Positions 1 to 5,915 are shown, counted from the stretch's first letter. The stretch: 7,423 bases of DNA from Bacteroidota bacterium (GCA_023413895.1 JAEZOU010000032.1:1-7423), one strand, 5' to 3'. A program made the numbers and translations. Notes: a model not told the origin generated them from the sequence alone.

Positions 1-57
1 TCCGTTGAGCAATTCGTGTTCTAAAATTTCGTACTTTTGCGCTTGTGTAATTTCCAT
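1..57 (-). CDS. N-terminus of an unidentified protein, possibly a transposase (partial)
   Basis: Only the first 19 codons are in the window (MEITQAQKYEILEHELLNG); the rest lies beyond the left edge. The ATG at 57 is preceded by an A-rich leader and a TATATTTG box about 23 bases upstream, which supports a real start. The peptide is charged and looks helical. A sequence resembling an insertion-sequence terminus lies just upstream (93-127) with its presumed inner side facing this gene, so a transposase is the simplest guess, possibly of the IS256 type. No catalytic region is visible. It could equally be an unrelated gene whose promoter lies in the repeat. Confidence 0.5.
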   Translation of the reverse strand, partial: MEITQAQKYEILEHELLNG

Positions 58-79
58 TTGTTTAATTTTTTACGTTTTG

Positions 80-87
80 CAAATATA
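80..87 (-). promoter_or_regulatory. Bacteroidetes-type -7 box (TATATTTG)
   Basis: Read on the minus strand this is TATATTTG, a full match to the Bacteroidetes -7 consensus TAnnTTTG. It lies 22 bases before the ATG at 57. I see no clear -33 TTTG at the usual spacing. Confidence 0.5.
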
Positions 88-92
88 TCATA

Positions 93-127
93 TTTGCCGG
101 AAATTACACACTTTTTGGGATACTACC
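93..127 (-). mobile_element. Insertion-sequence terminus-like repeat, copy 1
   Basis: This 35-base sequence recurs at 5732-5766 in the same orientation with one mismatch (C/T at the fifth base). On the minus strand it reads GGTAGTATCCC, then an A run, then GTGTGTAATTTCC. A G-rich outer end followed inward by an A run and TGTGTAA resembles termini of IS256-family elements; that family assignment is from memory and is tentative. The presumed inner side faces the partial gene at 1-57. No opposite end or target-site duplication is in view. Confidence 0.5.
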
Positions 128-185
128 GCAACCAGATGGAGTAAAATGGTGAGTGTGCGCAGAAAAAGCCGGAACGCCCAAATAA

Positions 186-212
186 TAAAAAAGAGGCACA
201 TCGCTGCGCCTC
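186..212 (-). terminator. Rho-independent terminator of the DUF1566-like lipoprotein gene
   Basis: On the minus strand, GAGGCGC and GTGCCTC form a 7-bp stem with one G-U pair and a 6-base loop, followed at once by TTTTTTATT. It begins 22 bases after the stop codon of the gene ending at 235 and is correctly oriented to end that transcript. Confidence 0.85.
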
Positions 213-234
213 AAATTTATTTTGGTATTTATCT

Positions 235-831
235 TTATTCAGCAACTCTTGGATTGTAGAATTTTTTAACTGGTCTTGCTGTCAAATTTACAGTGTTGTT
301 TTTAGTATTGATAGGCCATGTTACAGTTCCATTTTCGTCAACTTGAGCGGAATATGCACTTTCATGACTATCTTCTGTAGAAGACCAATATGTTTTAATA
401 GTTGAGATCGGTGTTCCACCTTGTTGTTCAATTAGTGGATTAATAGTCAAGGCAGATTCTAAAAGTTTTTGTAATTCATTTTTTGCAGGAATATACCAAC
501 CTTCGCCTTGAGTGTATGCTACATTGAAAGCCGGATAGTCAAGACGCCAATTATTGCCGAGACCAGAGATTATGTCAAAGTTCTTTTGTCCATCTTCGTG
601 GTTCGTAGCCCCTGTTTCAACGTGGTTTTTTGACCAACAACAAACAGATTCATCTAAACATACCATTAATCCGTGTTCGCCATCAGCTTCTACGCTAAAT
701 ACAACTCCTTTTTGACCATCAATAGAAATAACATCTCCTACAACATTTGCGGGTGGTTCAGGTTCTTTACAAGATACAGATAATGCAACTACTGCAATGA
801 TAACTAAGCAGATTGAGAAAATTTTTTTCAT
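235..831 (-). CDS. Small lipoprotein with a DUF1566/Lcl-like domain
   Basis: A 198-residue protein with a typical lipoprotein signal: MKKIF, a hydrophobic stretch to residue 20, then Cys21 in LSVSC followed by KEPEPP. It is probably lipidated and held at an envelope membrane. Residues 110-190 carry the pattern of DUF1566/Lcl C-terminal and fibrobacter-succinogenes-type paralogous domains: GEGWYIPAKNEL at 109-120, YWSSTED at 148-154 and a closing ARPVKKF at 185-191. These domains occur in surface proteins and adhesins, and I cannot assign a ligand. The gene starts 87 bases after the subtilase and runs the same way, so co-transcription is possible. A strong terminator follows it. The middle section contains three Cys (58, 64, 65). 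Confidence 0.8.
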   Translation of the reverse strand: MKKIFSICLVIIAVVALSVSCKEPEPPANVVGDVISIDGQKGVVFSVEADGEHGLMVCLDESVCCWSKNHVETGATNHEDGQKNFDIISGLGNNWRLDYPAFNVAYTQGEGWYIPAKNELQKLLESALTINPLIEQQGGTPISTIKTYWSSTEDSHESAYSAQVDENGTVTWPINTKNNTVNLTARPVKKFYNPRVAE

Positions 832-918
832 TTTTGTAAGTTTTGGTTTATATTATTTCTTTCTTTTATGTCGTAATTAAAATTCAAATGTTCCCGAATG
901 GAGAAAAACGCGGCAAAT

Positions 919-2634
919 TTATTCAAAATTTTTGATATCGAGCGCTTTTTCTTGTCCTAATATAAAGTTGAAACTATTGCCGTTTATGGTTATTTTTACC
1001 TTATATATTTCATAATCAGATTTTTTAGAAAGTTTTGGGAGAGGGAATTTGTATTGATTTTTTCCAGAAACAAGTGTGATTTTTTTGCTGGATATTTTTT
1101 GAGGATTGGAATCTGCATAAAATTCTAGTAAAGCTTCACCGGCTTCGGGGGCGATAATCACTACTTCTGCGTTTTTGTCGAAGAGTGCGTAGTTTTTGAA
1201 ATCGATAAAGTAAGAAGATTCTGGCTGGTTCAGCAGGTTGTAAGCTTTGAGGAAGTCGGTGATGCCATAGCCGAGCGAAGAGTCGGGTTGCGCAGCTTGG
1301 TTGCCACTTTTTCTAATTGCGTCCATAATTTCAAAGGTGGATTTCTGCGGAAAAGCTTGCCAGAGGCAGGTGACCATTCCTGCAAGTAGGGGAGAGGAAA
1401 ATGAAGTTCCGTTGATATGAATAGTTTTGCTACGGCGCGAAGCTGCAAGAGCGTTTCTGCCCACCGCTACAGCATCGGGTTTAATGCGGCCATCGGCGGT
1501 AGGACCATACGAACTGAATGTGGCGCGTCTGCCCTGTACGTTTACGCCCCCTACAGCAAGAATATTTTCGGCATCGGCAGGACAGCCAATATAGTGCCAT
1601 GCGCTGTTGCCTTCGTTTCCTGCGCTATTGCACACAATAATCCCTTTGGAAGCTGCAATGGAAGCTGCTATAGAAGCACGACTACTTTTACCAGTGATGT
1701 TATCGTAGGTGCGCTTGTATGTAGTATCGTCAAAGCGTGTATAACCTAATGATGAGTTGAGAACATCGCAGCCCAAGCTATCAGCCCATTCCAAGCCTGC
1801 CACCCAATTGTCCTCCTCTACTGCGTTTTCGGAGCGACCATCTTCGGTTTGGGCAAGATAAACGGTTACGAAAGGTGCAGAGCCTACATGTTCGCCAGGA
1901 ACCCAAGAAGCGATGCACGAAAGTACGTTGGTGCCGTGTTCACCAGAACGATATGGCGACTCGGAAGGTTGCACGAAATTGCGGACGTCGCGGATACGAT
2001 TTTCCTTATGCAGTAGGTCGAAATGGCGCACTTGATCCGTATTCAAAAAGCCACCATCCATAATCATCATCAGCATCTCCTCACCGCGGAAACCTAATCG
2101 GTGCAACCAATGGATATTGTTGATGCGGATTTGCGGCTCTGCTTGCCCGTAGTCAATTGTAAGGATGCCATTCGCTTGCTCTTTGGGCATCTTGCCATAT
2201 TGCGGAGTTTGGGTGTTCGGATTGCGATAGAAGGAACTAATTTTCGGTTCCGCCTCTTTCATACGATGGGTAATTTCGCAATGTGCTACGAAAGGAAGTC
2301 GCTGTAACCAAACTAACATTGAGTCGTGAGCTGCATAAATAGTGATGCCGTTCAGCCATTTTGATTGTGTGAAAAGAATAGTTGAAGTGTCGAGAGCAAG
2401 TACTTGCGAAATGTATGTTGCAGATACGGGTAAATCCTGTTCTGTAATTGGAATATTAAAACGTTTCCGTTTCTCGATGGCACGCGGAGAAAGGAACTTC
2501 TCGGGTTCAGATGTCGAAAAGGTTGTGCCAGATTTATCTTTAAATTGTACCCAATATTTTGCATGAGTTTGGGAAAGAAGTGTTGGAGAAAATAAAAAGA
2601 GCAATAGTGCTACGATGAAAAAATTTCTACTCAT
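919..2634 (-). CDS. Secreted subtilisin-like serine protease (peptidase family S8)
   Basis: A 571-residue S8 protease with the whole catalytic set: Asp193 in MIMDGGF, His233 in GEHGTNV, oxyanion-hole Asn340 in NSAGNEG, and Ser411 in NGTSFSSP. Residues 1-21 are a signal peptide, so the enzyme acts in the periplasm or outside the cell. Residues 26-125 are the N-terminal region typical of Bacteroidetes subtilases (KYWVQFKDKSGT, LSPRAIEKRKRF), probably a propeptide. The catalytic domain spans about 170-468. The last 100 residues are beta-rich and end in FILGQEKALDIKNFE, without an evident Por/type IX sorting domain. The ATG at 2634 is chosen because the signal peptide starts there and a TATTTTTG promoter box lies about 30 bases upstream. 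The substrate is unknown. The ORF is intact and looks like core genome. Confidence 0.93.
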   Translation of the reverse strand: MSRNFFIVALLLFLFSPTLLSQTHAKYWVQFKDKSGTTFSTSEPEKFLSPRAIEKRKRFNIPITEQDLPVSATYISQVLALDTSTILFTQSKWLNGITIYAAHDSMLVWLQRLPFVAHCEITHRMKEAEPKISSFYRNPNTQTPQYGKMPKEQANGILTIDYGQAEPQIRINNIHWLHRLGFRGEEMLMMIMDGGFLNTDQVRHFDLLHKENRIRDVRNFVQPSESPYRSGEHGTNVLSCIASWVPGEHVGSAPFVTVYLAQTEDGRSENAVEEDNWVAGLEWADSLGCDVLNSSLGYTRFDDTTYKRTYDNITGKSSRASIAASIAASKGIIVCNSAGNEGNSAWHYIGCPADAENILAVGGVNVQGRRATFSSYGPTADGRIKPDAVAVGRNALAASRRSKTIHINGTSFSSPLLAGMVTCLWQAFPQKSTFEIMDAIRKSGNQAAQPDSSLGYGITDFLKAYNLLNQPESSYFIDFKNYALFDKNAEVVIIAPEAGEALLEFYADSNPQKISSKKITLVSGKNQYKFPLPKLSKKSDYEIYKVKITINGNSFNFILGQEKALDIKNFE

Positions 2635-2662
2635 AATAATCTACATTTAGATGTTAAGATTG

Positions 2663-2670
2663 CAAAAATA
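2663..2670 (-). promoter_or_regulatory. Bacteroidetes-type -7 box of the subtilase gene
   Basis: On the minus strand this is TATTTTTG, matching TAnnTTTG, 28 bases before the ATG at 2634. No convincing -33 element is visible in the AT-rich sequence upstream. Confidence 0.55.
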
Positions 2671-2957
2671 TAATTTTTATCGGAAATTTGGACTTTATTG
2701 GAAGTAAAAAATGTTGTTAGTGCTAAAATTAAGGATGGAATGATGATGCTTTTGAAATTGAAAATGTAATCTTTTTTGATTTTTCTTCCAAAACTGAACT
2801 TTTTAATTTCTCATCTCTTCTGAAAAATGGTCAAAAATAGTGCATTTTTATCTTGATTTTATTCTGCTTTTGAATTTTATTATTTTGATTTATAGTAAGA
2901 TAAGATAAATAAATGATTTTTTTTGATAAAAACGACTGCGCGTATTGGGAAAAGCTA
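2671..2957. other. AT-rich intergenic region between divergent transcripts
   Basis: This stretch separates the leftward subtilase promoter from the rightward tRNA promoter. It is very AT-rich, with runs of T and A. I see no convincing gene, hairpin or repeat in it. Short minus-strand reading frames here run into the tRNA-Leu and are not credible. Confidence 0.6.
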
Positions 2958-2965
2958 TACTTTTG
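2958..2965 (+). promoter_or_regulatory. Bacteroidetes-type -7 box of the tRNA operon
   Basis: TACTTTTG is a full TAnnTTTG match, 40 bases before the first base of tRNA-Leu and in the right orientation. The -33 element is not clear. Confidence 0.6.
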
Positions 2966-3005
2966 CAAGCACAAAACAAATGAAACACTACGTTCTTTGA
3001 AAGAT

Positions 3006-3090
3006 GCCTTGGTGGTGGAATTGGTAGACACGAGGGACTTAAAATCCCTTGAACATTACGTTCGTGCGGGTTCAAGTCCCGCCCGAGGTA
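3006..3090 (+). tRNA. tRNA-Leu (anticodon TAA)
   Basis: An 85-base class II tRNA. The acceptor arm is GCCTTGG paired with CCGAGGT (two G-U pairs). The anticodon stem AGGGA/TCCCT holds the 7-base loop CTTAAAA with anticodon TAA. A long variable arm follows, then the T arm GCGGG-TTCAAGT-CCCGC. The discriminator is A and the CCA end is not encoded. It is the first gene of a two-tRNA unit and decodes UUA (and UUG by wobble). Confidence 0.96.
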
Positions 3091-3137
3091 CACAAACTAC
3101 TATAGAGGATTAGGTGCATCTTTTATGGTTACAATAA

Positions 3138-3213
3138 GCGGAAATAGCTCAGTTGGTAGAGCATAACCTTGCCAAGGTTAGGGTCGCGAGTTCGAGTCTC
3201 GTTTTCCGCTCCA
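3138..3213 (+). tRNA. tRNA-Gly (anticodon GCC)
   Basis: A 76-base tRNA including an encoded CCA. The acceptor GCGGAAA pairs with TTTCCGC. The anticodon stem TAACC/GGTTA encloses the loop TTGCCAA, giving anticodon GCC. The T arm is GCGAG-TTCGAGT-CTCGT with a G-U pair. It lies 47 bases after tRNA-Leu and is probably processed from the same transcript, which ends at the terminator just downstream. Confidence 0.97.
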
Positions 3214-3221
3214 CTTTAAAG

Positions 3222-3255
3222 CAGCAATTTACAACGTAAGTTGCTGATTTTTTTT
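3222..3255 (+). terminator. Rho-independent terminator of the tRNA operon
   Basis: CAGCAATTTAC and GTAAGTTGCTG form an 11-bp stem with one T-G pair and a 3-base loop, followed by A and eight T. It starts 9 bases after the end of tRNA-Gly. Confidence 0.93.
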
Positions 3256-3256
3256 G

Positions 3257-3373
3257 TTAAATCTGAGACAGAATTGATACAAACTGTTTTTTTGGGGTAT
3301 TCGTAGTCGATATGCCAAAAATGTCAGAAACTTCGAATAGGTTAGCCCTACCTTCGGCGTTTGTAATGCCAAA
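3257..3373 (-). pseudogene. Possible coding remnant of 38 codons, ending TTNTPKKQFVSILSQI
   Basis: On the minus strand an open stretch runs from a TAG stop at 3376-3374 to a TAA at 3259-3257. It reads FGITNAEGRA, then NLFEVSDIFGISTT, then NTPKKQFVSILSQI. The composition looks like real protein rather than translated noise, but there is no Met start, so if it was coding it is a fragment. Its last codons abut the T tract of the tRNA terminator on the other strand. I do not recognise a family with confidence. The plus-strand reading frame over the same bases looks like a shadow. Confidence 0.3.
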
Positions 3374-3422
3374 CTATCTGCGAACTTCATTGAAAACCCA
3401 TAAGTCTGAATGGCTTATCGAT

Positions 3423-3536
3423 AGGAGAATCCATAGTCGAATACTACATCTTATTCTCCAAGATCTTCGGGATTGGATAAAGTGGAACTCTCTGAAGATC
3501 TATTCCACAATGATTTTCCACTGTCTTTCCAGTGGT
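3423..3536. repeat. Cluster of inverted repeats beside the phage remnant
   Basis: Several short inverted repeats lie close together: GGAGAAT (3424-3430) with ATTCTCC (3453-3459); AGATCTTC (3461-3468) with GAAGATCT (3494-3501); GTGGAA (3482-3487) with TTCCAC (3503-3508); and CCACTG (3518-3523) with CAGTGG (3530-3535). The second and third pairs interleave. The cluster sits between the tRNA unit and the end of the tape measure homology. No gene is evident. It may be the remnant of a mobile element end, or chance. Confidence 0.35.
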
Positions 3537-3553
3537 CAGCGTTGCGTCATCAC

Positions 3554-4043
3554 TAAGCCTAGCTTGCCCGCGATGTAGGTGAGGTTGTTGAGCTGTTCGC
3601 GGCTGGTGCGGGTGTCCAGGTTCTTGAAGCTCTCGTTGAGCTCCTCCATCTGCTCGCGGGTCAGTCCTGTGGTCTTGATGATGTTGGAATAGACATCGTC
3701 CATGGCGGCGAGGTCGGTGGCCACCTGCTTGAGGGTGCTGGTCACGTTGTCGAGGGAGGAGAGAATCTGCGTCAAACCGCCGTGCCCGTTCCGAACTGCA
3801 GCACCTTGTTGTACATCTCCGTCCACGCGGAGGCGGCGGAGCCGATTTCCTGCGCGTGTTCCTTGAGGTACTGCGCAGTTCCTTGATTTTCTTGGCGTGG
3901 GAGATGTACTCGTCCGAGCCGATGACCATGCGGTTCTGCTCGTTGACGAGGCGGTTCATTTCCGCCCGTATCTGCTTGACGGAGGCCTCCACCTCCTTGC
4001 CGTTGATATAGATGGTTACCCTGCGGGTGCTGCTTTTTGCCAT
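3554..4043 (-). pseudogene. Phage tail tape measure protein, frameshifted N-terminal remnant
   Basis: Joining three frames gives a recognisable N-terminus of a Bacteroides-type prophage tail tape measure protein. It begins at ATG 4043 with MAKSSTRRVTIYINGKEVE and continues VKQIRAEMNRLVNEQNRMVIG to KIKELRST. A lost base near 3866 moves the frame to LKEHAQEIGSAASAWTEMYN. A second shift near 3778 leads to GLTQILSSLDNV, then DDVYSNIIKTTGLTR and TRTSREQLNNLTYIAGKLGL, where homology seems to stop at about 3554. Full proteins of this kind run to many hundreds of residues and set phage tail length, so this is a dead fragment of about 165 codons. No other tail gene is nearby. Its GC content is far above that of the flanking toxin modules. 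The first 42 codons are repeated at 5767-5891. Confidence 0.85.
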
Positions 4044-4067
4044 AAACGTTAAGTTTTGGCAAAGATG
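3919..4067. repeat. 149-bp direct repeat, copy 1 (tape measure start)
   Basis: Same orientation as 5767-5915, with three mismatches counted by eye. It covers the start codon, about 42 codons and the 24 bases upstream. Weaker similarity continues to about 4094. Together the two copies bracket Rhs module B. Confidence 0.93.
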
Positions 4068-4102
4068 CCTCAAATGTCCGTCACATTTTGGAACGGCATA
4101 AG

Positions 4103-4135
4103 AAAACCGCAGTCGTGCTGGTTGAATGCGGTTTT
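4103..4135 (-). terminator. Hairpin, possible terminator of Rhs module B
   Basis: AAAACCGCA (4103-4111) and TGCGGTTTT (4127-4135) form a perfect 9-bp stem with a 15-base loop. It lies about 80 bases after the stop codon at 4216, reading leftward. The T residues are mostly within the stem, followed by CTT, so termination is plausible in either direction. It may instead belong to the old phage tail operon, since it also lies upstream of the tape measure start. Confidence 0.5.
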
Positions 4136-4215
4136 GTTTCCTTGATGTCCGCGACAACGATTACGGTAAAACGTTGTAGTGAATAGAGTTCAACATTTTA
4201 TCCGTTAAGCAAAAA

Positions 4216-4818
4216 TCATTCTTCTTTTTTTATCGCATAGAATTGGGTACTGTTTATGGGGAAACCTGTAATCTGAGTTCTACGTTCCATAGCCAATAAT
4301 GATTTCCAAAAAGATAAAGAGTCTTTGTCGTTAGAATAAATACTTGATTGAATCGCGTAATACTTTGCTAAGGAAGTGTCAACAGGTATGAATATGTCTC
4401 CTATAAAATATATTTCAGCTAATTGCTGACAACATTGATAATCTTTTCCGTCACATCCTTTTTCTAAATATGAGAACATCATATCATGTAAGGAAGAGTC
4501 CATTTTAATTTTGTTGACTGAGTACCAATGCAAAAGTATATAAGCAATGTCATGACATGCAATGGCAGATGAATACTTATCAGCCATAACTAAAGAATAG
4601 GGGAGCAAATCTATAGGTTTATTTAATTTATACACACAATAAGTCTTGTACTTATCGTATGCTCGAACATCTCCATTTATGATTTTTTTTTGAATATTTA
4701 TGATTTCTTCTTTATTGATGTCTTTAATTGCATATAGATTTTCTTGAGAAAAACATTCGTAATTAATAGAAACAATTATTGTGAGAAACAGATAATAAAG
4801 TAATGCGTTTTTTTTCAT
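4216..4818 (-). CDS. Exported small protein, candidate immunity protein of Rhs module B
   Basis: A 200-residue protein with an N-terminal signal peptide (MKKNALLYYLFLTIIVSIN, likely cut near CFSQ-EN at about 25). The mature part appears mostly helical. Residues 115-155 (SYLEKGCDGKDYQCCQQLAE, then DTSLAKYYAIQ) recall Sel1/TPR-like repeats. I do not recognise a named family. The gene begins 13 bases after the Rhs module B stop, with an AAGGAG site at ideal spacing, so the two are co-transcribed. Position directly behind an Rhs C-terminal toxin is the usual place for its immunity gene; that role is inferred. Export suggests that it acts in the periplasm. The gene is AT-rich. A chaperone or an unrelated cargo protein remains possible. 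Confidence 0.72.
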   Translation of the reverse strand: MKKNALLYYLFLTIIVSINYECFSQENLYAIKDINKEEIINIQKKIINGDVRAYDKYKTYCVYKLNKPIDLLPYSLVMADKYSSAIACHDIAYILLHWYSVNKIKMDSSLHDMMFSYLEKGCDGKDYQCCQQLAEIYFIGDIFIPVDTSLAKYYAIQSSIYSNDKDSLSFWKSLLAMERRTQITGFPINSTQFYAIKKEE

Positions 4819-4825
4819 TTTGTGA

Positions 4826-4831
4826 CTCCTT
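4826..4831 (-). promoter_or_regulatory. Strong Shine-Dalgarno site (AAGGAG)
   Basis: On the minus strand AAGGAG ends 7 bases before the ATG at 4818, just past the Rhs module B stop codon. Such a full match is uncommon in Bacteroidetes and fixes the start of the small exported protein. Confidence 0.75.
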
Positions 4832-5638
4832 TCATTCTGTCATAGACTCTATTCCATCTGGATGACGTTCTTTATACATGTTTTCATATTTTTCAATAGT
4901 GTTTTGGGGGTTGTCAAATAAAGGTTTAGTTTTTCCATTAAAGGATTCCATTAATTCCCCTTTATAATAGATGTTCCAAACCCCTCCATTTGATACCTTT
5001 TCTTCGGGACTCCCATCTTTCAACGTTTTCATTTCAACATCATCTGATGGAGCAACAACTAATAAATCCAATTTGTCCGATAAATCTTGGCCTATTCCTC
5101 CTTTAACACCAGTTTTGCAAGAATGAAGGACTAAAATTGAAGTCTTGCTTTCTTCTTCTTCTTGATTATTCATGTTATATATATAGCTACTTTTCTTCAA
5201 ATATTTACCAAATTCCGATGTATTATAATAGGTTCTATTGGCTTCACCTTCTTGGTCATAAACCTGAATACTTGATTCGGTCCCATGCCCCCAAAAATGT
5301 ATTACACCTATGTTTCTGGTATAACGTCGAATTGGCTTAAACGACTTTTGATTCGCACTCGGATCCAGCGCAATTATTTTTTCTCGACCATTAGGATCTT
5401 TAAATAAAAGTGGCGCATTGCTACAATATACATAAGGATTTTCATTTGGAAACTTGTCACTCATCGGGTTCACACTCAGCCAAATGCTCAGGTCGCTGGT
5501 GTAATAGCGTGCGCCAAAGTAGGTTAGGTTCGTTTCTGCGTCTTTCTCTTTCGCAGAGAAGGTATAAGACGCCGTTGCCGACAAGTTTCCCTGCGGATGC
5601 AATTGGTTTTGCGGGCGATATGTGGAAGAAACGTGCAT
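4832..5638 (-). CDS. Rhs module B: short Rhs core with putative clan CD cysteine-peptidase tail
   Basis: A 268-residue protein. Residues 24-84 are the Rhs repeat-associated core (YTFSAKEKD, YFGARYYTSDL, SIWLSVNPMSDKFP, NPYVYCSNAP, DPNG). Full Rhs proteins are usually above 1000 residues with a YD-repeat shell, which is absent, so this is a displaced C-terminal module. The tail (about 85-268) has IHFWGHGT with His118 and ILVLHSCKTG with Cys174, each after a hydrophobic strand, then GQDLSDKLDLLVVAPSDDV and NGGVWNIYYKGEL. The HG and SC motifs match the His-Cys dyad arrangement of clan CD peptidases (caspase, CHAT and C80 types). A proteolytic toxin is inferred. The start at 5638 is supported by a TACCTTTG promoter box 17 bases upstream. 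No signal peptide is seen. Its partner gene follows at 13 bases. Confidence 0.82.
   Translation of the reverse strand: MHVSSTYRPQNQLHPQGNLSATASYTFSAKEKDAETNLTYFGARYYTSDLSIWLSVNPMSDKFPNENPYVYCSNAPLLFKDPNGREKIIALDPSANQKSFKPIRRYTRNIGVIHFWGHGTESSIQVYDQEGEANRTYYNTSEFGKYLKKSSYIYNMNNQEEEESKTSILVLHSCKTGVKGGIGQDLSDKLDLLVVAPSDDVEMKTLKDGSPEEKVSNGGVWNIYYKGELMESFNGKTKPLFDNPQNTIEKYENMYKERHPDGIESMTE
5462..5567. repeat. Rhs core direct repeat, copy in module B
   Basis: About 106 bases encoding YTFSAKEKD through NPM. They align without gaps to 7185-7290 in the same orientation, with roughly four-fifths identity by eye. Differences are largely synonymous or conservative, as expected of conserved Rhs coding sequence. 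Confidence 0.88.
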
Positions 5639-5655
5639 TGCGAATTAGTGGGGTG

Positions 5656-5663
5656 CAAAGGTA
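5656..5663 (-). promoter_or_regulatory. Promoter -7 box in front of Rhs module B
   Basis: On the minus strand this reads TACCTTTG followed by CACCCC, a full match to TAnnTTTG, 17 bases before the ATG at 5638. The predicted leader is only about 10 bases. A -33 TTTG is not evident at the usual spacing. Confidence 0.6.
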
Positions 5664-5731
5664 GGAAAAAAGTTTGAGATGAGGAGAAGAGAAATTTAGT
5701 TCGATTCGGGCAGAAGTGAAGAAAGTTCATT

Positions 5732-5766
5732 TTTGCTGGAAATTACACACTTTTTGGGATACTACC
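5732..5766 (-). mobile_element. Insertion-sequence terminus-like repeat, copy 2 (solo end)
   Basis: Matches 93-127 at 34 of 35 bases in the same orientation. Homology to copy 1 stops on the inner side at 5732, and no transposase follows. The presumed outer edge (5766) abuts the tape measure fragment exactly, so an element probably inserted into that gene and later lost everything but this end. The family (IS256-like) is tentative. Confidence 0.55.
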
Positions 5767-5891
5767 CCGATGACCATGCGGTTCTGCTCGTTGACGAGGC
5801 GGTTCATTTCCGCCCGTATCTGCTTGACGGAGGCCTCCACCTCCTTGCCGTTGATGTAGATGGTTACCCTGCGGGTGCTACTCTTTGCCAT
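5767..5891 (-). pseudogene. Phage tail tape measure protein, second N-terminal fragment
   Basis: The ATG at 5891 starts MAKSSTRRVTIYINGKEVE and the frame stays open for about 42 codons to RMVIG, where it is cut by the terminus-like repeat at 5766. The encoded peptide is the same as that of the longer remnant at 3554-4043. It is a dead fragment just downstream of Rhs module A. Confidence 0.85.
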
Positions 5892-5915
5892 AAACGTTAA
5901 GTTTTGGCAAAGATG
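5767..5915. repeat. 149-bp direct repeat, copy 2 (tape measure start)
   Basis: Partner of 3919-4067, three mismatches by eye (near 5856 and at 5879-5885). Beyond 5915 similarity fades to about two-thirds over the next 27 bases. The right-hand flank leads into module A. Confidence 0.93.

Noticed and set aside
1417..1749. Plus-strand open frame within the subtilase gene
   Set aside because: It lies entirely inside an intact, fully motif-supported protease gene on the other strand and has shadow-like composition. The same applies to the other frames inside 919-2634.
2470..2634. Possible type IX secretion of the subtilase
   Set aside because: The N-terminal signal peptide supports export only. 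The C-terminus lacks a recognisable Por sorting domain, so outer-membrane translocation is not claimed.
3138..3213. tRNA-Gly as the integration site of a prophage or island
   Set aside because: Phage debris lies close by, but I found no second copy of the tRNA 3' end in the window and no integrase gene, so no attachment site is called.
3312..3578. Plus-strand open frame of 88 codons across the tRNA/phage boundary
   Set aside because: It overlaps the tape measure remnant and the inverted-repeat cluster, has no ribosome site or promoter, and its product resembles no family I know. The opposite strand has the more protein-like sequence.
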